This document shows positions 22,741 to 35,400 of a stretch of DNA of 64,000 nucleotides, piece by piece. Under the pieces are notes generated by a model that was not told the origin of the DNA, searched no databases, and saw nothing but the letters and a program-made list of their open reading frames with translations. Both the position numbers and the translations under genes were made by a program. Source of the stretch: Polyodon spathula (Eukaryota > Chordata > Actinopteri > Acipenseriformes > Polyodontidae); the NCBI RefSeq assembly GCF_017654505.1, contig NC_054549.1, forward strand, positions 24,242,969 to 24,306,968, given 5' to 3'. Every line of letters begins with the position of its first letter. Within the stretch, counting starts at the first letter, position 1.

Positions 22741-23412
22741 TGTACTATACCGAGAGTACCATACTGAAGGTCCCATACTGAGGGTCCCGAACCGTACCGA
22801 GTTTACTGTACTGAGGGTCCCGTACCGTACCTAGAATCCTGTATAGTACCTAGGGTGATGTACTTAGGATCCCGTAGCTTACCAAGGGTAACGTACTGAG
22901 GGTAACGTACCGAGGGTCCTGTACCATACCTAGGGTCCCATATAGTACCTAGGATGATGTACCAAGGATCCCTTAGCTTACCAAGGGTAACATGCTGAGG
23001 GTCCTGTACCATACCAAGGGTAACGTACCAAGGGTCCCATACTATACAGAAGGTCCTGTACCATACCAAGGGTACCATACCCAGGGTCCCGTACCGTATT
23101 GAGGGTTCTATTCCATACAGAGGGTCCCGTACCATATCAAAGGTCCCATACTGAACTGAGGGTAACGTACCGAGGGTCCCATACCGTACCAAGGGTCCCG
23201 TACCATACAAAGGGTTCCATACCATACCAAGGGTAACGTACAATACAGAGGGTAACGTACCGAGGGTAACGTACCGAGGGTACCGTACCATACCGAGGGT
23301 ACCATACCGAGGGTAAGGTACTGAGGGTCCCGAACCGTACCGAGGGTAACGTACCAAGGGTACCATACCGAGGGTAATGTACTGAGGGTACCATACCATA
23401 CCGAGGTTACCA
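22741..23412. repeat. GTACC/GAGGGT minisatellite, about 670 bp
   Basis: Irregular array of short modules: GTACCGAGGGT, CCATACCAAGGGT, CCCGTACCGTACC, ACGTACCGAGGG. Modules of about 10-20 bp are shuffled rather than strictly periodic. It sits exactly between the LINE reverse-transcriptase remnant and the LINE endonuclease remnant. Tyr/Gly/Leu-rich open frames across it are artefacts. Confidence 0.95.
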
Positions 23413-23870
23413 TACCAGCCTTCGCCTTTCACCTCGCTGTTGACTTCCTAGCTCTCATTGAAACCTGGATCTCTCCTGATAACACTACCTCGGTCGTCCT
23501 TTCCTCTCTCTATATCCTCTTCCACTCTCCTCGCCCCTCTGGATGGGGTGGGGGAACAAGACTTCTGTCCTGTCCCTCCCGCTCTTTTTCGTCCCCCTGC
23601 TCTCTCCTCTCTCTGTTAGCACCTTTGAGTTTCACGCTGTTGAAATCACCTCCCCTTGTTGCCTATTCTTCATTGTTTTCTGCTGCACTCCTGGACCCCT
23701 TACTCACTTTCTTGATGAGCTTCACTTCCTTCTCTCCTCCTCTCTCTCTCTCCACCCCTGTTGTTTCATCAGGTGACTTCAACATCCACCTGTCCAACCA
23801 TATCCTCTCTATTGGATTTCTTCCCCTTCTCCACTCCTGCGCCTTCTGTCACTCCTCTGCTGTTCTCCCG
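23413..23870 (+). pseudogene. LINE apurinic endonuclease remnant
   Basis: Plus-strand pieces encode LIETWISPDNTTSV, FHSPRPSGWGGGTRLL, STFEFHAVEI, PGPLTHFLDELHFLL and, at the end, GDFNIHLSN. In order these match the endonuclease domain of L2/Maui-like fish LINEs (TETWI, GGGT and GDFN motifs). Several frameshifts separate the pieces. It stops at the poly-C tract. Confidence 0.8.

Positions 23871-23871
<1 letters not shown>

Positions 23872-23908
<37 letters not shown>
23872..23908. repeat. Poly-C tract, 37 bp
   Basis: Uninterrupted C run at the 3' edge of the LINE endonuclease remnant. The length is likely uncertain in any assembly. Confidence 0.98.
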
Positions 23909-25700
23909 AGCTTGAATGTGCACATGCAGTAAGTGTTGCAGGCCAGCACTAAAATAGGTTATTTATCTAGTTATAATGAAACCTACATGGTAAAACACTG
24001 CCCTCTGCTGGTTATGAACTCAGTATACTGACTGTTACCTGTAAAGTCATAATTGAAGCGTGATGCTATACGATATTATAATAATATTATCTAATAGTAA
24101 ACCCTTCATATAATGATGAATTTGTTCAAGAGTTTTGTATCAGTATATCTTGTATATTGCTTTATGGGTTGAAAAAAATGCAGTGGTAAAATAATGTAAT
24201 ATTCTGCAAAGAACAAGAAACAGGCATCAGTGTTCAGTTTACAACCAGAAGAGGGCAGTGTTCTCCAATTATAAGCACTAATTAAGGTACTGAAGCATCC
24301 TTGTACTGTGTTGAATCTTTATTTATTCTTATTCATCGTTTATTTCTTGGTATTCATTCAATCCTGTAAAAGAGTTCACTTCATTTTAAAATGACATTCT
24401 TATATGGCTTTCATTCACAGCGTGACCCTCCACCTCCCAATAGCAGCTCATCATTCATAGCACCTTGAGAAATGCAAGACATTTCAGTCCTATAATTCCA
24501 TGCTGTGTTGGTTTTCAATTGCAATATTGCTCCTTAAGTAATAATTAGGCAGATCGTGGTAGACAAACCATGTTTCAATTCAAACTGGATTCATTTGAAA
24601 ATGTTGCGCATATGCAATGCTGTAGAGCAATGGGACACTAGAGATAATCAGGTACAAGGATATACATTTAATAAGTGATGGTTAACTGCCAGCAGCCCTC
24701 TAAACACTTCTATTTAATAATATGCTAATCTGTAGTTTGTCATAAAGAGATAATCATGTCACTAAATGAGGGTATTTAAGCAATGGGATGATTGTTTAAT
24801 TATTGTTAAATTACTTTACTATCTAAACTGACATCTTTTGGCTGTAGGAGTAAGTTAAAGAGAAGTAGACAAGACTTGCAAAACGGAGTCTCTCATAGAG
24901 ATGCAAGTAGCGTGTGACATGGTTCTACCTACACGCTTCAACACATGGCACATGTATCACAAACCCTGTTCCAAGTATATCTCAGCTGGACTTTATTACT
25001 TTCTAAATCAAGCATGCATTCTCCTGTTATACAATTAAACAGACTCATCTTTAGTTCATATCCCTCTGCAGTTCTCAGCAAGCTGTCTATGCATCCTTGA
25101 AGCTCTGCACGCAAACCCTGTGACTAAAGCATGATCTATGAGACAGCTACCTAAATACAAAGGACTGTTTTTACTTTGTATACAAAGAGGGCTTCACATT
25201 GGATTTGGTTTCCTTTTATAAGTTCACTTCCTTTGTGTGCCACAAGCAATAGGACCTCTTGACTCCACAAAGATTCCTGTGGGCAGCACAGAACGTGAGT
25301 GTGAGGTCCAGGTGGGGCACTTTTTCCTGTCACACAGGAAGGAAGTGAACTTGTCGTGGGAAAAACTGGTTTGGTCCCAGTGAAATCTGGGAAACAAAAA
25401 TATCAAGAGCAAGGCAATAGGGGACTTGTGTCGTTGTGCTACTGAGATGGTAAAAAAGGCTTTTCATCATCACCCACTGAAGTCAGTCATGGCAAACTGA
25501 TGGGGTCATTGTTTTGGTTATGTGTCAGTGTCGATACCATTTACAAGGAAGTACAACAATCTCAGAAAGGAGCTTGTTTTCTTAATTTGAATATACAGTA
25601 ATTTTAAAAAAATATGTTATTGTTTGCTTTTATCATTCATTTTTACATATCTAATTATCATTGTATTGTACATCAACATTCCTTTGCTAGCATTTAAAAA
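23909..25700. other. Intergenic, nothing recognised
   Basis: AT-rich sequence downstream of ARHGEF3. No exon, RNA gene or repeat family is identifiable by eye. Confidence 0.55.
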
Positions 25701-25704
25701 AAAA

Positions 25705-25850
25705 TATAGTGTGATGAATTATTTTACCCCGAATTTTCTCCCCAGTTTGGAAAGTCAAATAATGTTTTCCCCTCATTGTAGCAGTTCCCCACACAGCTCA
25801 AGAGAACTGAAGGTTCAGTGGCATCCTCCGATCCGATAACAGAGCCAACG
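25705..25850 (-). mobile_element. SINE 3' fragment, same family as 35235-35735
   Basis: Shares the end TTTTCTCCCCAGTTTGGAAAG and the nearby CCTC/CCGAT body words with the fuller copy at 35.2 kb. It is truncated before the tRNA-like head. Confidence 0.65.
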
Positions 25851-25914
25851 TCCTCTTCTACACCCAGGAACCGTATTTACAAAAAGAAGAATGACAAAGA
25901 CATTAAGTAGAATG

Positions 25915-26010
25915 GCAAAGACATAAAGTCTCATTCCAATGGCAGGAGACTGTCCGGTACCAAATCAGTCTGAATCGGCTCAGCCCCAGTGAGGGTGGCA
26001 GACTGGCACA
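25915..26010 (-). pseudogene. ARHGEF3: Inverted copy of ARHGEF3 3' UTR segment
   Basis: The reverse complement of this stretch matches about 18963-19040 over the CTGCCATCCTCACTGGGGCT and GAGCCGATTCAGACTGG words and the following TGCTGCCAATGG region. It lies downstream, in minus-strand sense, of the exon relic at 26154-26820, so both probably come from one inverted duplication. Confidence 0.8.
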
Positions 26011-26153
26011 AATAAGTCCTGCCAACCCACACTGACGAAGGAAGATCCCCAATTAGAATCCAAATGCAAAGGAAACGCAGAAAAAAAGCACAAAAAGCTG
26101 TCAGTTATTTAATCTATCTGGAAATACTGGAGGCAAGTGAAGGAAGTGAAGGC

Positions 26154-26767
26154 CCACTCTCTTGAGGCTGGGAGGCCCTACTCTCAGTCAGCCTCCCTGC
26201 TCTCACACTTTAGGAGAGGCCTAGTCCAGGTGCTGCTGGTCTGTGAGCTTGATGGCTGTCTGCTTAAGGATCTCTTGGAGCAGCATCAGGTACTTCTCCA
26301 GCCGACTGCGCAGGGTTCCAGAGGTCCACCTTGCAGCTGAAGGGTGACTCGAGGCAGCACTGCAGGAAGTCGTGCACGCCTTGGCCACCACCTGGTTACT
26401 GCAGAGCACTGGACTTGGTAGGTAAAGACTATTCCAACTTCCATTTCCATAAAGTTGCATTAACTCTAATGCACACGATCCAAAAGGCAGCTCTGTCTCA
26501 CAACACTAACAGGTTAGTTGTGTCCAGCACAGACAGCATGTTGAATAAACCCTGAAACCTTTAATATCCCAGCAATGCTGCTGCAGCTCCAGGAGCTTAT
26601 CTGTGAGGACTGTGTATTGCACCAGGCCATGGCAGGATCACTTTGCAATGAGCTGTTACCACAACGGGCCAACAATGAATGGAGGCTGCAGTTGAAGCAA
26701 ACCAAAACTGCATCTTATAGCATATGATCTGGTAATGTGGCACCTCTACCTGCCTTATTCATTCATT

Positions 26768-26812
<45 letters not shown>

Positions 26813-26820
26813 CTGTGAAT
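26154..26820 (-). pseudogene. ARHGEF3: Decayed inverted duplicate of ARHGEF3 intron and DH exon
   Basis: The reverse complement aligns with 13021-13960: (CT)n for (GA)n, then about 400 bp of intron at high identity, then the sixth exon, then flank. A deletion joins intron directly to the middle of the exon, removing the acceptor and the exon start. A second deletion of about 30 bp removes the LLDHKKQDH region and a frameshift follows. GAG near the exon end has become TAG after QQHLD, and the GTGAGG donor is gone. It cannot encode a functional DH domain. Confidence 0.93.
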
Positions 26821-26895
26821 GTAACCAGTGTCCCTCACCCTCTGGAATACAGCAGGTAGGTCAAGTGGAGCCCATTCCACAACAACAAGCATGAA

Positions 26896-26989
26896 GGCTG
26901 GAAGAGGAGGCTGCTTATATAAGTGACCTTAAGGGTTTCACACAGTAACTCCTCCAGGTCACTTACATAAGCAGCCTCTGTTTCCAGCC
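26896..26989. repeat. Hairpin, 34-bp arms
   Basis: GGCTGGAAGAGGAGGCTGCT at 26896 and its inverted partner ending AGCC at 26989 pair over 34 bp with four mismatches and a loop of about 26 bp. ATTCCAC-like words flank both sides, so it may be the core of a small palindromic mobile element. Confidence 0.8.
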
Positions 26990-27387
26990 CACAAGTGGAA
27001 TTTGCCCTTGCCCTTGTTCGTGCCCTTGCCCATGCCTCCATAAAGACACTTTGGCTTATCTAACCTATGTTACACATACCTGTCCAGCAACTAGAAAAAC
27101 ACATAAAGCATCTGAACTTGGAGTGGCCCACAAAAATAAGAGTTGTGCTATTTTTGTAATGTTATTATCACTATTATTATGAATTCATGACAACGCAACA
27201 GCTATAGTTGTCGTCATATTGGGTATCATATTGGATTCAATGACCTAACTCACAACACTTGACATTGCTGTGACGCTCGGAACGTCTTGATGTGCTGCTG
27301 CCCCCTTTGGTGGAACCTACCACATCCTGTCTGCAGAGCTGCTTTACAGGTTGGGATATAGAAGCATCGCCTTGGTACCTGAATACT

Positions 27388-27512
27388 GCGTGTGTGTGTA
27401 TGTGTGTCTCTGTGTGCGTATCTGTCTCTGTGTGTGTGTGTGTGCCTGTCTGTCTCCGTGTGTGTGTATGTGGGTGTCTATGTGTGCATGTCTATCTGTA
27501 TGTGTGTACCTG
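27388..27512. repeat. Degenerate (GT)n
   Basis: Imperfect GT repeat interrupted by CTGT and ATGT words. It precedes the main array. Confidence 0.9.
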
Positions 27513-27720
27513 TGTACTTTGAAAGATTTCACTTATTTTTCAGGTTCTATTGCACTTTATAAGCAGACACAGAAATTTAATTTTTAAGCACTTTTGTGCA
27601 ATTTTATTACATACAGAAATAAAAGAAAAATCAAAACAAAACCCAACTCCCACATGGAACCAAACTGTTTCTTCATGGTTCTAACTGAAATCTCTCCTCC
27701 CTCTAGACTGCCACAGTACA

Positions 27721-28233
<513 letters not shown>

Positions 28234-28389
28234 TGGGGATGGTGTTCATTTAACTGCAGTTTTAAACATGGAATCAGAATTGAATTTATTGAGGATCCGA
28301 TTTACCCCTCCCAAACCCCATGCTGAGTACATGTTTTGGTATCTTCCTATCTTAGTGGGATCAGAATGACAGGGTATGTGTAGGCAGTC

Positions 28390-28600
28390 CGTCTGTCGAT
28401 ACATCCACACTGTCTCTCAATGCATCCACACTGTCAGTAGACACATCCACACTGTGTCCATACATCCACACTGTCTCTCCATACATCCACACTGTCTCTC
28501 CATGCATCCACACTGTCTCTCCATACATCCACACGGTCTCTCCATGCATCCACACTGTCTCTCCATACATCCACACGGTCTCTCCATGCATCCACACGTC
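28390..28600. repeat. Minisatellite, 21-bp unit, about 10 copies
   Basis: Unit CATCCACACTGTCTCTCCATA. Because 21 is divisible by 3, all frames stay open (for example a repeated MHGETVW on the minus strand). There is no start context or conservation to suggest a gene. Confidence 0.97.
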
Positions 28601-28619
28601 ACACTTCAACATCATGTAT

Positions 28620-29090
28620 GTATCCAGAGATCTACTTATCCAACTTGATGTTCATTAGTATTTCATACAATTAAAAACATTTATTTGTGTGCATTTACCA
28701 TAAAGTGTTGCTGCTGATAGCTGCTCAGGATGTCACTGCTTAGAACTGCCAGGCTCCTCAGAGATGGTTCACCACAAGGACAGAAGATTCTCAGTGCTGA
28801 CCGGGTCTGATTACTCTGAGTTCAGTGATGGAGTGGTGAGATAGCTGGGGTGGGATACAGCAGTTGGTTAAAGGAAACTATTTACAAGGGCGTCACAAAC
28901 GTACACACATCCTGGGGTAAAACGTGTTCAAAAGGGTACTTTATTATGAAGCACATTGTAGTGTCAGTGGAGTGCAGAGGGCTGTAACACATCTTACCGT
29001 ACAGAAACGTGCGCTGCCGACCTGCAGGGTGCTCATAAAAACAGCGCCTAGGCGACTCAGAGTTCAGCAGAACTGCATCAGCCAAGAGGT
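28620..29090. promoter_or_regulatory. Probable TASOR promoter/5' UTR region
   Basis: Sequence becomes somewhat GC-richer toward the TASOR start. No TATA box is evident. The ATGGCGGC word at 29091 resembles a YY1 site, which is common just downstream of TATA-less start sites. The transcription start cannot be fixed. Confidence 0.4.
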
Positions 29091-29114
29091 ATGGCGGCGG
29101 CTAGCTTAGGCTGA
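29091..29114 (+). promoter_or_regulatory. Short upstream ORF before TASOR
   Basis: ATGGCGGCGGCTAGC... encodes MAAASLG then TGA and ends 54 bp before the TASOR ATG. The context (G at +4) is favourable. It is a candidate translational regulator only if the transcript starts upstream of it. Confidence 0.4.
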
Positions 29115-29168
29115 TAAACACTGACCCAGAAGCACAGAGCGATTAAAGACTGTTCTTCTCCAGTGAAA

Positions 29169-29487
29169 ATGGCTAGCAGCAACCAAAATGTAGGCCAGGA
29201 GACTAAAGGAGACGGGGGGAGCCGCGGAGGCAGCATATATAGTGAGAATAGTGATGTTCTGAGGCATTTAATGCCAGGCTCAGCTCTCACATCCAAACAA
29301 GATGGCCAACAGGCTGTATGTGAAGGGGGACCCGTGCTGCTAGCAGGGCACGAAGATGCAGAACGGCACAGAAGCAGCATGTTGGACCTGAAGACGAGTG
29401 ATAATGGTTCCGCAGCGTTTGAAAAGGCTGCACTAGAACAGCCAAGGAGAAGCTTTCATATTCCCTGCAAGAACAAGGAAAAGAATG
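29169..29487 (+). CDS. TASOR: TASOR coding exon 1
   Basis: The ATG in AAAATGGCT context starts MASSNQNVGQETKGDGG, a low-complexity N-terminus as in other vertebrates. The exon ends in phase 1 at AATG|GTTGTT, just after the conserved RRSFHIPCKNKEKN. The donor is weak (GTTGTT) but is the only one that restores the ALFQ junction. Confidence 0.85.
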
Positions 29488-32400
29488 GTTGTTCATCATT
29501 CGCTCTTGCTAAAAAGAAGCTGTATTCTGTCTGAATCTATCTCATAATTGGTCTGCTGTGTGTATTATAAGGTGAACTCGGCAGACGGTAGAAAGTTTTT
29601 TTTTTTTGGTTGATCCACTGCAGAGGTTAGTTTATTTTAAAACCGTCTATGGCAGCAGCATCGGTCCCGTTCAAGACAATGCAGGTAAACTGCTGAACAG
29701 TAACACTCGGTCAACACGTGAAAAGGGTGCCTTATCCATATCGGTTACGTTGTCTTGAAGAGTTGAGCGTGGGCCGTCTCTGGACTATTTTCCACGTATT
29801 CCCCAAACAGAAACCTGTTGATCCAGCAGCTTTTGTTACTGGAATTATGAAATAGGTTTCCCCAGTAAAGTCTTGAGTTTCGGTAGGTTGTTAACCACAC
29901 CCCTCATCCATTGCCCCTCGGGTTTTCTTGGTGGTTTCTGGTTAAAATTAATGCTTGTATTGCATTTTTTCATAACCCAGATTTTTTGCGGGCCAGTAAT
30001 CTATGGTAACTATAGTTGTTGCCGTACAGTTGTAATGCCCCTCCTTCAAGTTGTGGTTGGTCCATGCCACCCTAATGGAAAGAAGATTTAATGAGGAATC
30101 CCCATGGAATGGCTACTCCATTGTTCATGGAGTGCAGCAGCTATATCGGCTGACAAAACTTTCATTGTATTGTCAGTCAAGGACTTGTAGTGGCTTATGT
30201 AAGAATTACAGAAATTCAAATACACTCCCCAAGTGTCAAAGCTGTATTTAGGGTTTTTATTTGTATTTCCCTTCCCCCAGAAATGTGAGGTACACTTCAG
30301 CTGGTGAAACACACCAACCGTTTGTATCTAAAATTAATCTAATACAGGTTTACTGGTTGTTGAGGGGATCGCTTCAGAATTTAGGCATTTTTAGCTCCAG
30401 AAAAGGAACGTCATATATGGTCTTTTTAATGCAATTTGAGGTAGATTCTTTTTTTGTCTGATTCTGCTCAAAAGAGCAGTACAGTTAACGCACTGTAGGG
30501 GGTGACATATGACACACTACAAGACTCCACCCCTTTTGATCCCTTCATTTCACGATTTCTAATCTACTTAATGTTCAAGATTAATTTTTTTCAAAATAGC
30601 AGACAATTAAAAGACAGTATCTTTAAATTTTGTATTCAAGTAATGTTCAATACAAAGTCAGATATACATGTTTAGGTTTTCCCTGGACTTTGTCAGACTT
30701 CTACAGTTGTGTTGAAAAGGTAGCAAACAGGCGTTGGGGCTCCTGATAGGGAACCCTGAATATAGTTGATGGAGATCACTTTCAATCATTTTGATGTCCA
30801 GAATTAATTGAAGACAAATGTGTAAAAATTTGGTCATCAAGTTTCATAAACACCATGTAGTACTGCAAAGATCTTCTATCAGTCAGTTATGGAATAAGAG
30901 GCCGTACATACACACTTTAAATACACCACCATACCATGTATTTAATTGAAATATAAATGACTCTACAGGTTCATAAAGAACACAATGGCCTACATTTGAC
31001 CCCACAAGCAATAAAACTTACATTAACACACAATTAAAAAACAAGGGTACTTGCACACAAATGCATACTACACTACTTGTTAATTTTTTTTCTTGCAGTA
31101 AACAGGTTAGAAACCTATTGCCTAACTCTGTTCTATCCAGAAGTCTAAATGAGTATTCCTGGTCATTGGCTGTATAAAATTGGTCAAACCCCTTTTTCAC
31201 TCTGGAATAACTGTTGTATTTCTCATGGTCCATTAGCATTATTAAGCTATTAGGCCTTGTGAAGTTGACTTGCATTCCTTTGGTAATGTTTGTGTAAATT
31301 TGCTTTAAAGCTAATTAAAAATAAATTAACTGTACGGTATAAAGGCCATGTTGCTAATTTGAAAAGCAATGCAATAATAAACCAGAGTGTGCTCTTTGGA
31401 TCGTATCTATAGTACCGGTGATTTTGAAAGCCGGCAGGGTAGTTTTGAATTGTGCCCCAGAAGATCTCTGGCGAGACTCCTAGAGGTAACAATAAGAATT
31501 TGCTCTTTTTTTCTTGAATTTGGATGAATCTATCACAGTGGTACTCAGCTCTGCCCCTCAAGTTCAATTCCAGTCCTGGTCTTTATTCCAACCAGGGCCT
31601 AAATTAATTAATTGCCTCATGGCAGCTTCGATCAGTTACATTAGAACCTGCTTGGAGTAAAAACCTGGACTGGCTTAAGAACCACTGAATCAAGTTCAGT
31701 CAAACTACATGCACAAAAAATAAAACTGACAAATATCCTACTTAATGGAATCAGGATGGATGCAATTCATGATTCCATATGGTGAATTATGGATACCACA
31801 TTTTTTAAATAAATTAATACAAGTAAAACCATCCCGGAGACTTGACATCCTAAAACAAAGCATTTTCAGTGAAATATATTGATACGTTTGTAGAAGTTGG
31901 TATTTGCAATGTAATCATTCAAGCAGTTCTGTGTTGCATGGTTTATTGCTAATATTGATAGCTTTTGTAAGGTGTAAGTAGTTCAATATAGTCTGAAGAA
32001 AAGCAGTTTGTTTGTATAGTTTACAATAGGTGTTTAGTATTGTCCTCATAGTGGGCGTACACAGTGTTAACCCAACTCTTACTGTCTGCATAAAGCATAC
32101 AGGAAAACCATGCACAACTCATGTAGCCCACAGGTGCAGGTGTTGCAGTAAAACGTGTCAAGAGTTTAAATGTTCAAACGTTTTAAATTGTTCACAATCA
32201 TTTAAACTTTGACAAATGCTCAAGTCAAATATTACAAACAAGAGGGTGTCTGCAAATAATGGCTAGTCAGAGGAGTTCTTCGTTGTTGACATCCTGCCTT
32301 TGGGAGGTGAATATCCAGTAACAAAACACGCTGGACACTGGGAGGTGAATATCTAGGAACAAAGCATGCTGGACATTGTTCCTGGATATTCACCTCCCAA

Positions 32401-35400
32401 TGTCGAGTGTGCTTTTGTTCCTGGATATTCCATAAGAAATGCAGTCCTTTTCTTCAGATATTAGTTTATTTTATTCAATTTAAATATGCAGTTTAATTCC
32501 TGAAACGAAAAGAACGCTCAGAGCAAAACCGTACAGATCACACTTTCATATGTGAACTGCACGGAGCAAAATGTGTATCTTATATTGTATTCAAACTTCT
32601 TTCCATGTTACAACACAAATGATTCAGATTGTTTAATTAAGTGTGTTGTGCAGTTAAACACAGCTTAGAAGAACTACCAGGAAACAGAAGATAAGCAACC
32701 TGATTTGACCAACCCAAGGTGTTTAAGTGTTTTAAAAAAAAAAAAAATAATTGCCTGCTTTTTTTTTTTTTTTACACCCTTCTGCCACAGTCGGAATTCT
32801 TAGATGCATTTAATGTCTAATAATGCAATTAATGCTCATCCTCTAATCAAACAGGCCATTATCATACCCCAGACGATGCAATTTTTTCATAGTGCTTCAC
32901 TGTTTTTATAGATGTATTTAAAGACATATATAATGTAATTTATAAGAAGATATTTGTTTAAAAATAAAAAATATCACTTTCTCAATATGTTTTTTTTATT
33001 TGTTTTAATTGACATTCATGCGTTGACTATATTAAACGGAATCTAGAGTCAAGTTGCTTTACAGAACTTGATGACATCAGTTAAAATATTTTTACACCGC
33101 TTTTTTTTGGGGTGGGGGGGGTGGGATCTACCCAGGTCAGAAATTACCCAGGCAGGACCCAGTGTCATACAGGTCGGGTACGCGATTTCACACTGCTTTT
33201 GATAATGCAGGGTTGACCTGGGTGATAGACGCACGTAAACAATGCGCGTATCAATACCCCGGAAGCAGCTTGTTACTGACGCTTCCATCCAAGCTTCTCT
33301 GGATTGAACTATCTGACCAATTGTTGATTACAGCAAATGTTTCTTCATCCCTGCTGCAATTTGGCTCATGGTGTGTCTCAGTCAACAAAAATGTGGCTAA
33401 ACAGAAACGTTCACTCAAGCTGTTTCGGCTCATGAACGGCTGTCAAGCATTTTGTCTCGCTCAACCCGGGTCAAAGCGTGTCAACAACGTCCTGAGGTGG
33501 GTCACTGGGACCTGGATTAACCAGTGTCTGACCTAGGTACGTGATTTCACACTATGTAGGATTGTGACCCTGGTTAGCCAGGAGAGTGCCAGTGAGAAAG
33601 GGGTTTAAGATACTGACCCCATCTGCAGGGCATGCAGAATTCCTCAGCAAGGATATAGTGTAATGGAAGTACCAGTCCATAGAACTGCACTGATTTTCAG
33701 TAGCAGCAGATTTAATGAAGGCTATCTCTTTTTGTAGGTAATGTAATGGTAATTGGTATATATGCAGTTCTAGGACCGATTGATTGTGAACATGTTCTTG
33801 TGGTCCACTGGACTTAAGGCAGTGTCCTAATAAGGGCATGAAGTCTACATTTTCACCTTTTTATTTCTGCAATGTCTACATTTCAATAATAAAAGCCCAC
33901 CAACATCAATACACTTTTCATGCCCAGTCCTGTACAGTATTGAAATCTTCAAGGGTGTCTCTGAACATAGACACATTACAGACAGTTCATTTTGTGTGAC
34001 TTTTGTGCTAGAAAAAAAAAAAATCTTTCCTGGTCTCCAGCTACATATAAAGACCAGATCAACTTTGTCAGTTCCTTTCAATTCAAATCTAATGATCTTC
34101 AAGCTCTATTAGGAATAGCTCTCATGGTCTGAAAGGGGGATTCCAGTGTAATTAAGACCTTGTCCTCCAAATGCTTTTGTCTGAAATCCATATTTGTTTT
34201 GCAGCGCTGTTTCAATTAATGTCTTTGGACTCTCGGGAGTTTAAAGAGATTCTGAAGACTATGAGCTCCTCTTCCGTCGTCTCGTCTTCAGGAAGCAGCT
34301 ATTCTCATAAGAAGACTAGCCTGATCCACAGCGAGACGCTTGAGAAGGAGGTCGGCATACATTTTGAAAAGATATACATTTGATTTTTTTTGCACTGATT
34401 CAACTGAATGCTGACTGGCTATGCGTTTTTGTTTTTCTTCTACAGTTTATTGAAAAGAGACGAGAGTTGAAAGAGGAGGGGAGGACAGAGAAGGAGCTTG
34501 TGGAGTCCTATGCTTTTTTGCTGGCTGATCCTACAAAGGTGGGCTCTTTGATTTCACAGTAAATTAAAAAAAATTATCCGCATCCCAGATAATTTGTTCG
34601 TTAAAGTTCCATAGATTGCTCCACATCATGGAATGCGATCGTCAAAATGTATACTTTGAAACTTAGTTTTTAAGGTAAGCAAATCCTGCAGTGCTAAGTT
34701 TACACCACCCAACTGTAAAGGAAGAGCATCCAGATACACTGTCATTGACTTGACAGTCTTGCTTCTGATTTTATTGATACACCTTTCTCAAAGGTGCAGT
34801 CAATCAGAACTATTTATCTTGGATATAAAAACTGAAGGAGCCAGGTTCCAGGTTTAAATAAAGTTAAAAAATGGAAGTGCAAAGTTTTTGGAGCAAAAGC
34901 CTAGCAAATGATGCCCCCTCATCCCTGGTTAGGTCAGTGAACTTTACTTGCCATCCGCAGTGATAGTGTCTTGTTTTTTATCTTCTCATCTCATTTTCAA
35001 ATCTTCTCATTTATCTTAAAGAACTTTAGGAGGACAAACCGTGTTGGGGAAAAAAATGACATATACTGTCCCTTACAGCAAGTACTGGGACAGAGGAATA
35101 CATTGGCAGTGACTGTTAGAAAAATACTAACTAACAAGGACCCCCCCTGTTGAGTGGTTTTATGCAGCAGACCCAATATTTGTTACTTCTGACCAGTGTA
35201 GAGACCCACATTGTTTGTGTTCATTTTCTTCTTTCTTTTTTTTTTTTTAATTTAGTTATCGCCAACGATTTTATACCCCGGTTTTCTCCCCAGTTTGGAA
35301 AGCCCAATTATTATTTTTTATCCCGGTTTACCTCTGCAACTCCCTCACCGACTCGGGAAACGGCAGCAGTCACACGTGTCCTCCAAAACGTGTCCTGCCA

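Larger units (their letters stand above)
29488..34204. other. TASOR intron 1
   Basis: 4.7 kb, AT-rich. It holds a dispersed repeat near 31535-31690, a fold-back at 32309-32430 and a MITE-like element at 33128-33540. Elsewhere I see nothing coding. Confidence 0.8.

Noticed and set aside
22803..23432. 209-residue minus-strand frame rich in Tyr, Gly, Leu and Val
   Set aside because: It is the translation of the GTACC/GAGGGT array, with equal-looking frames in other phases.
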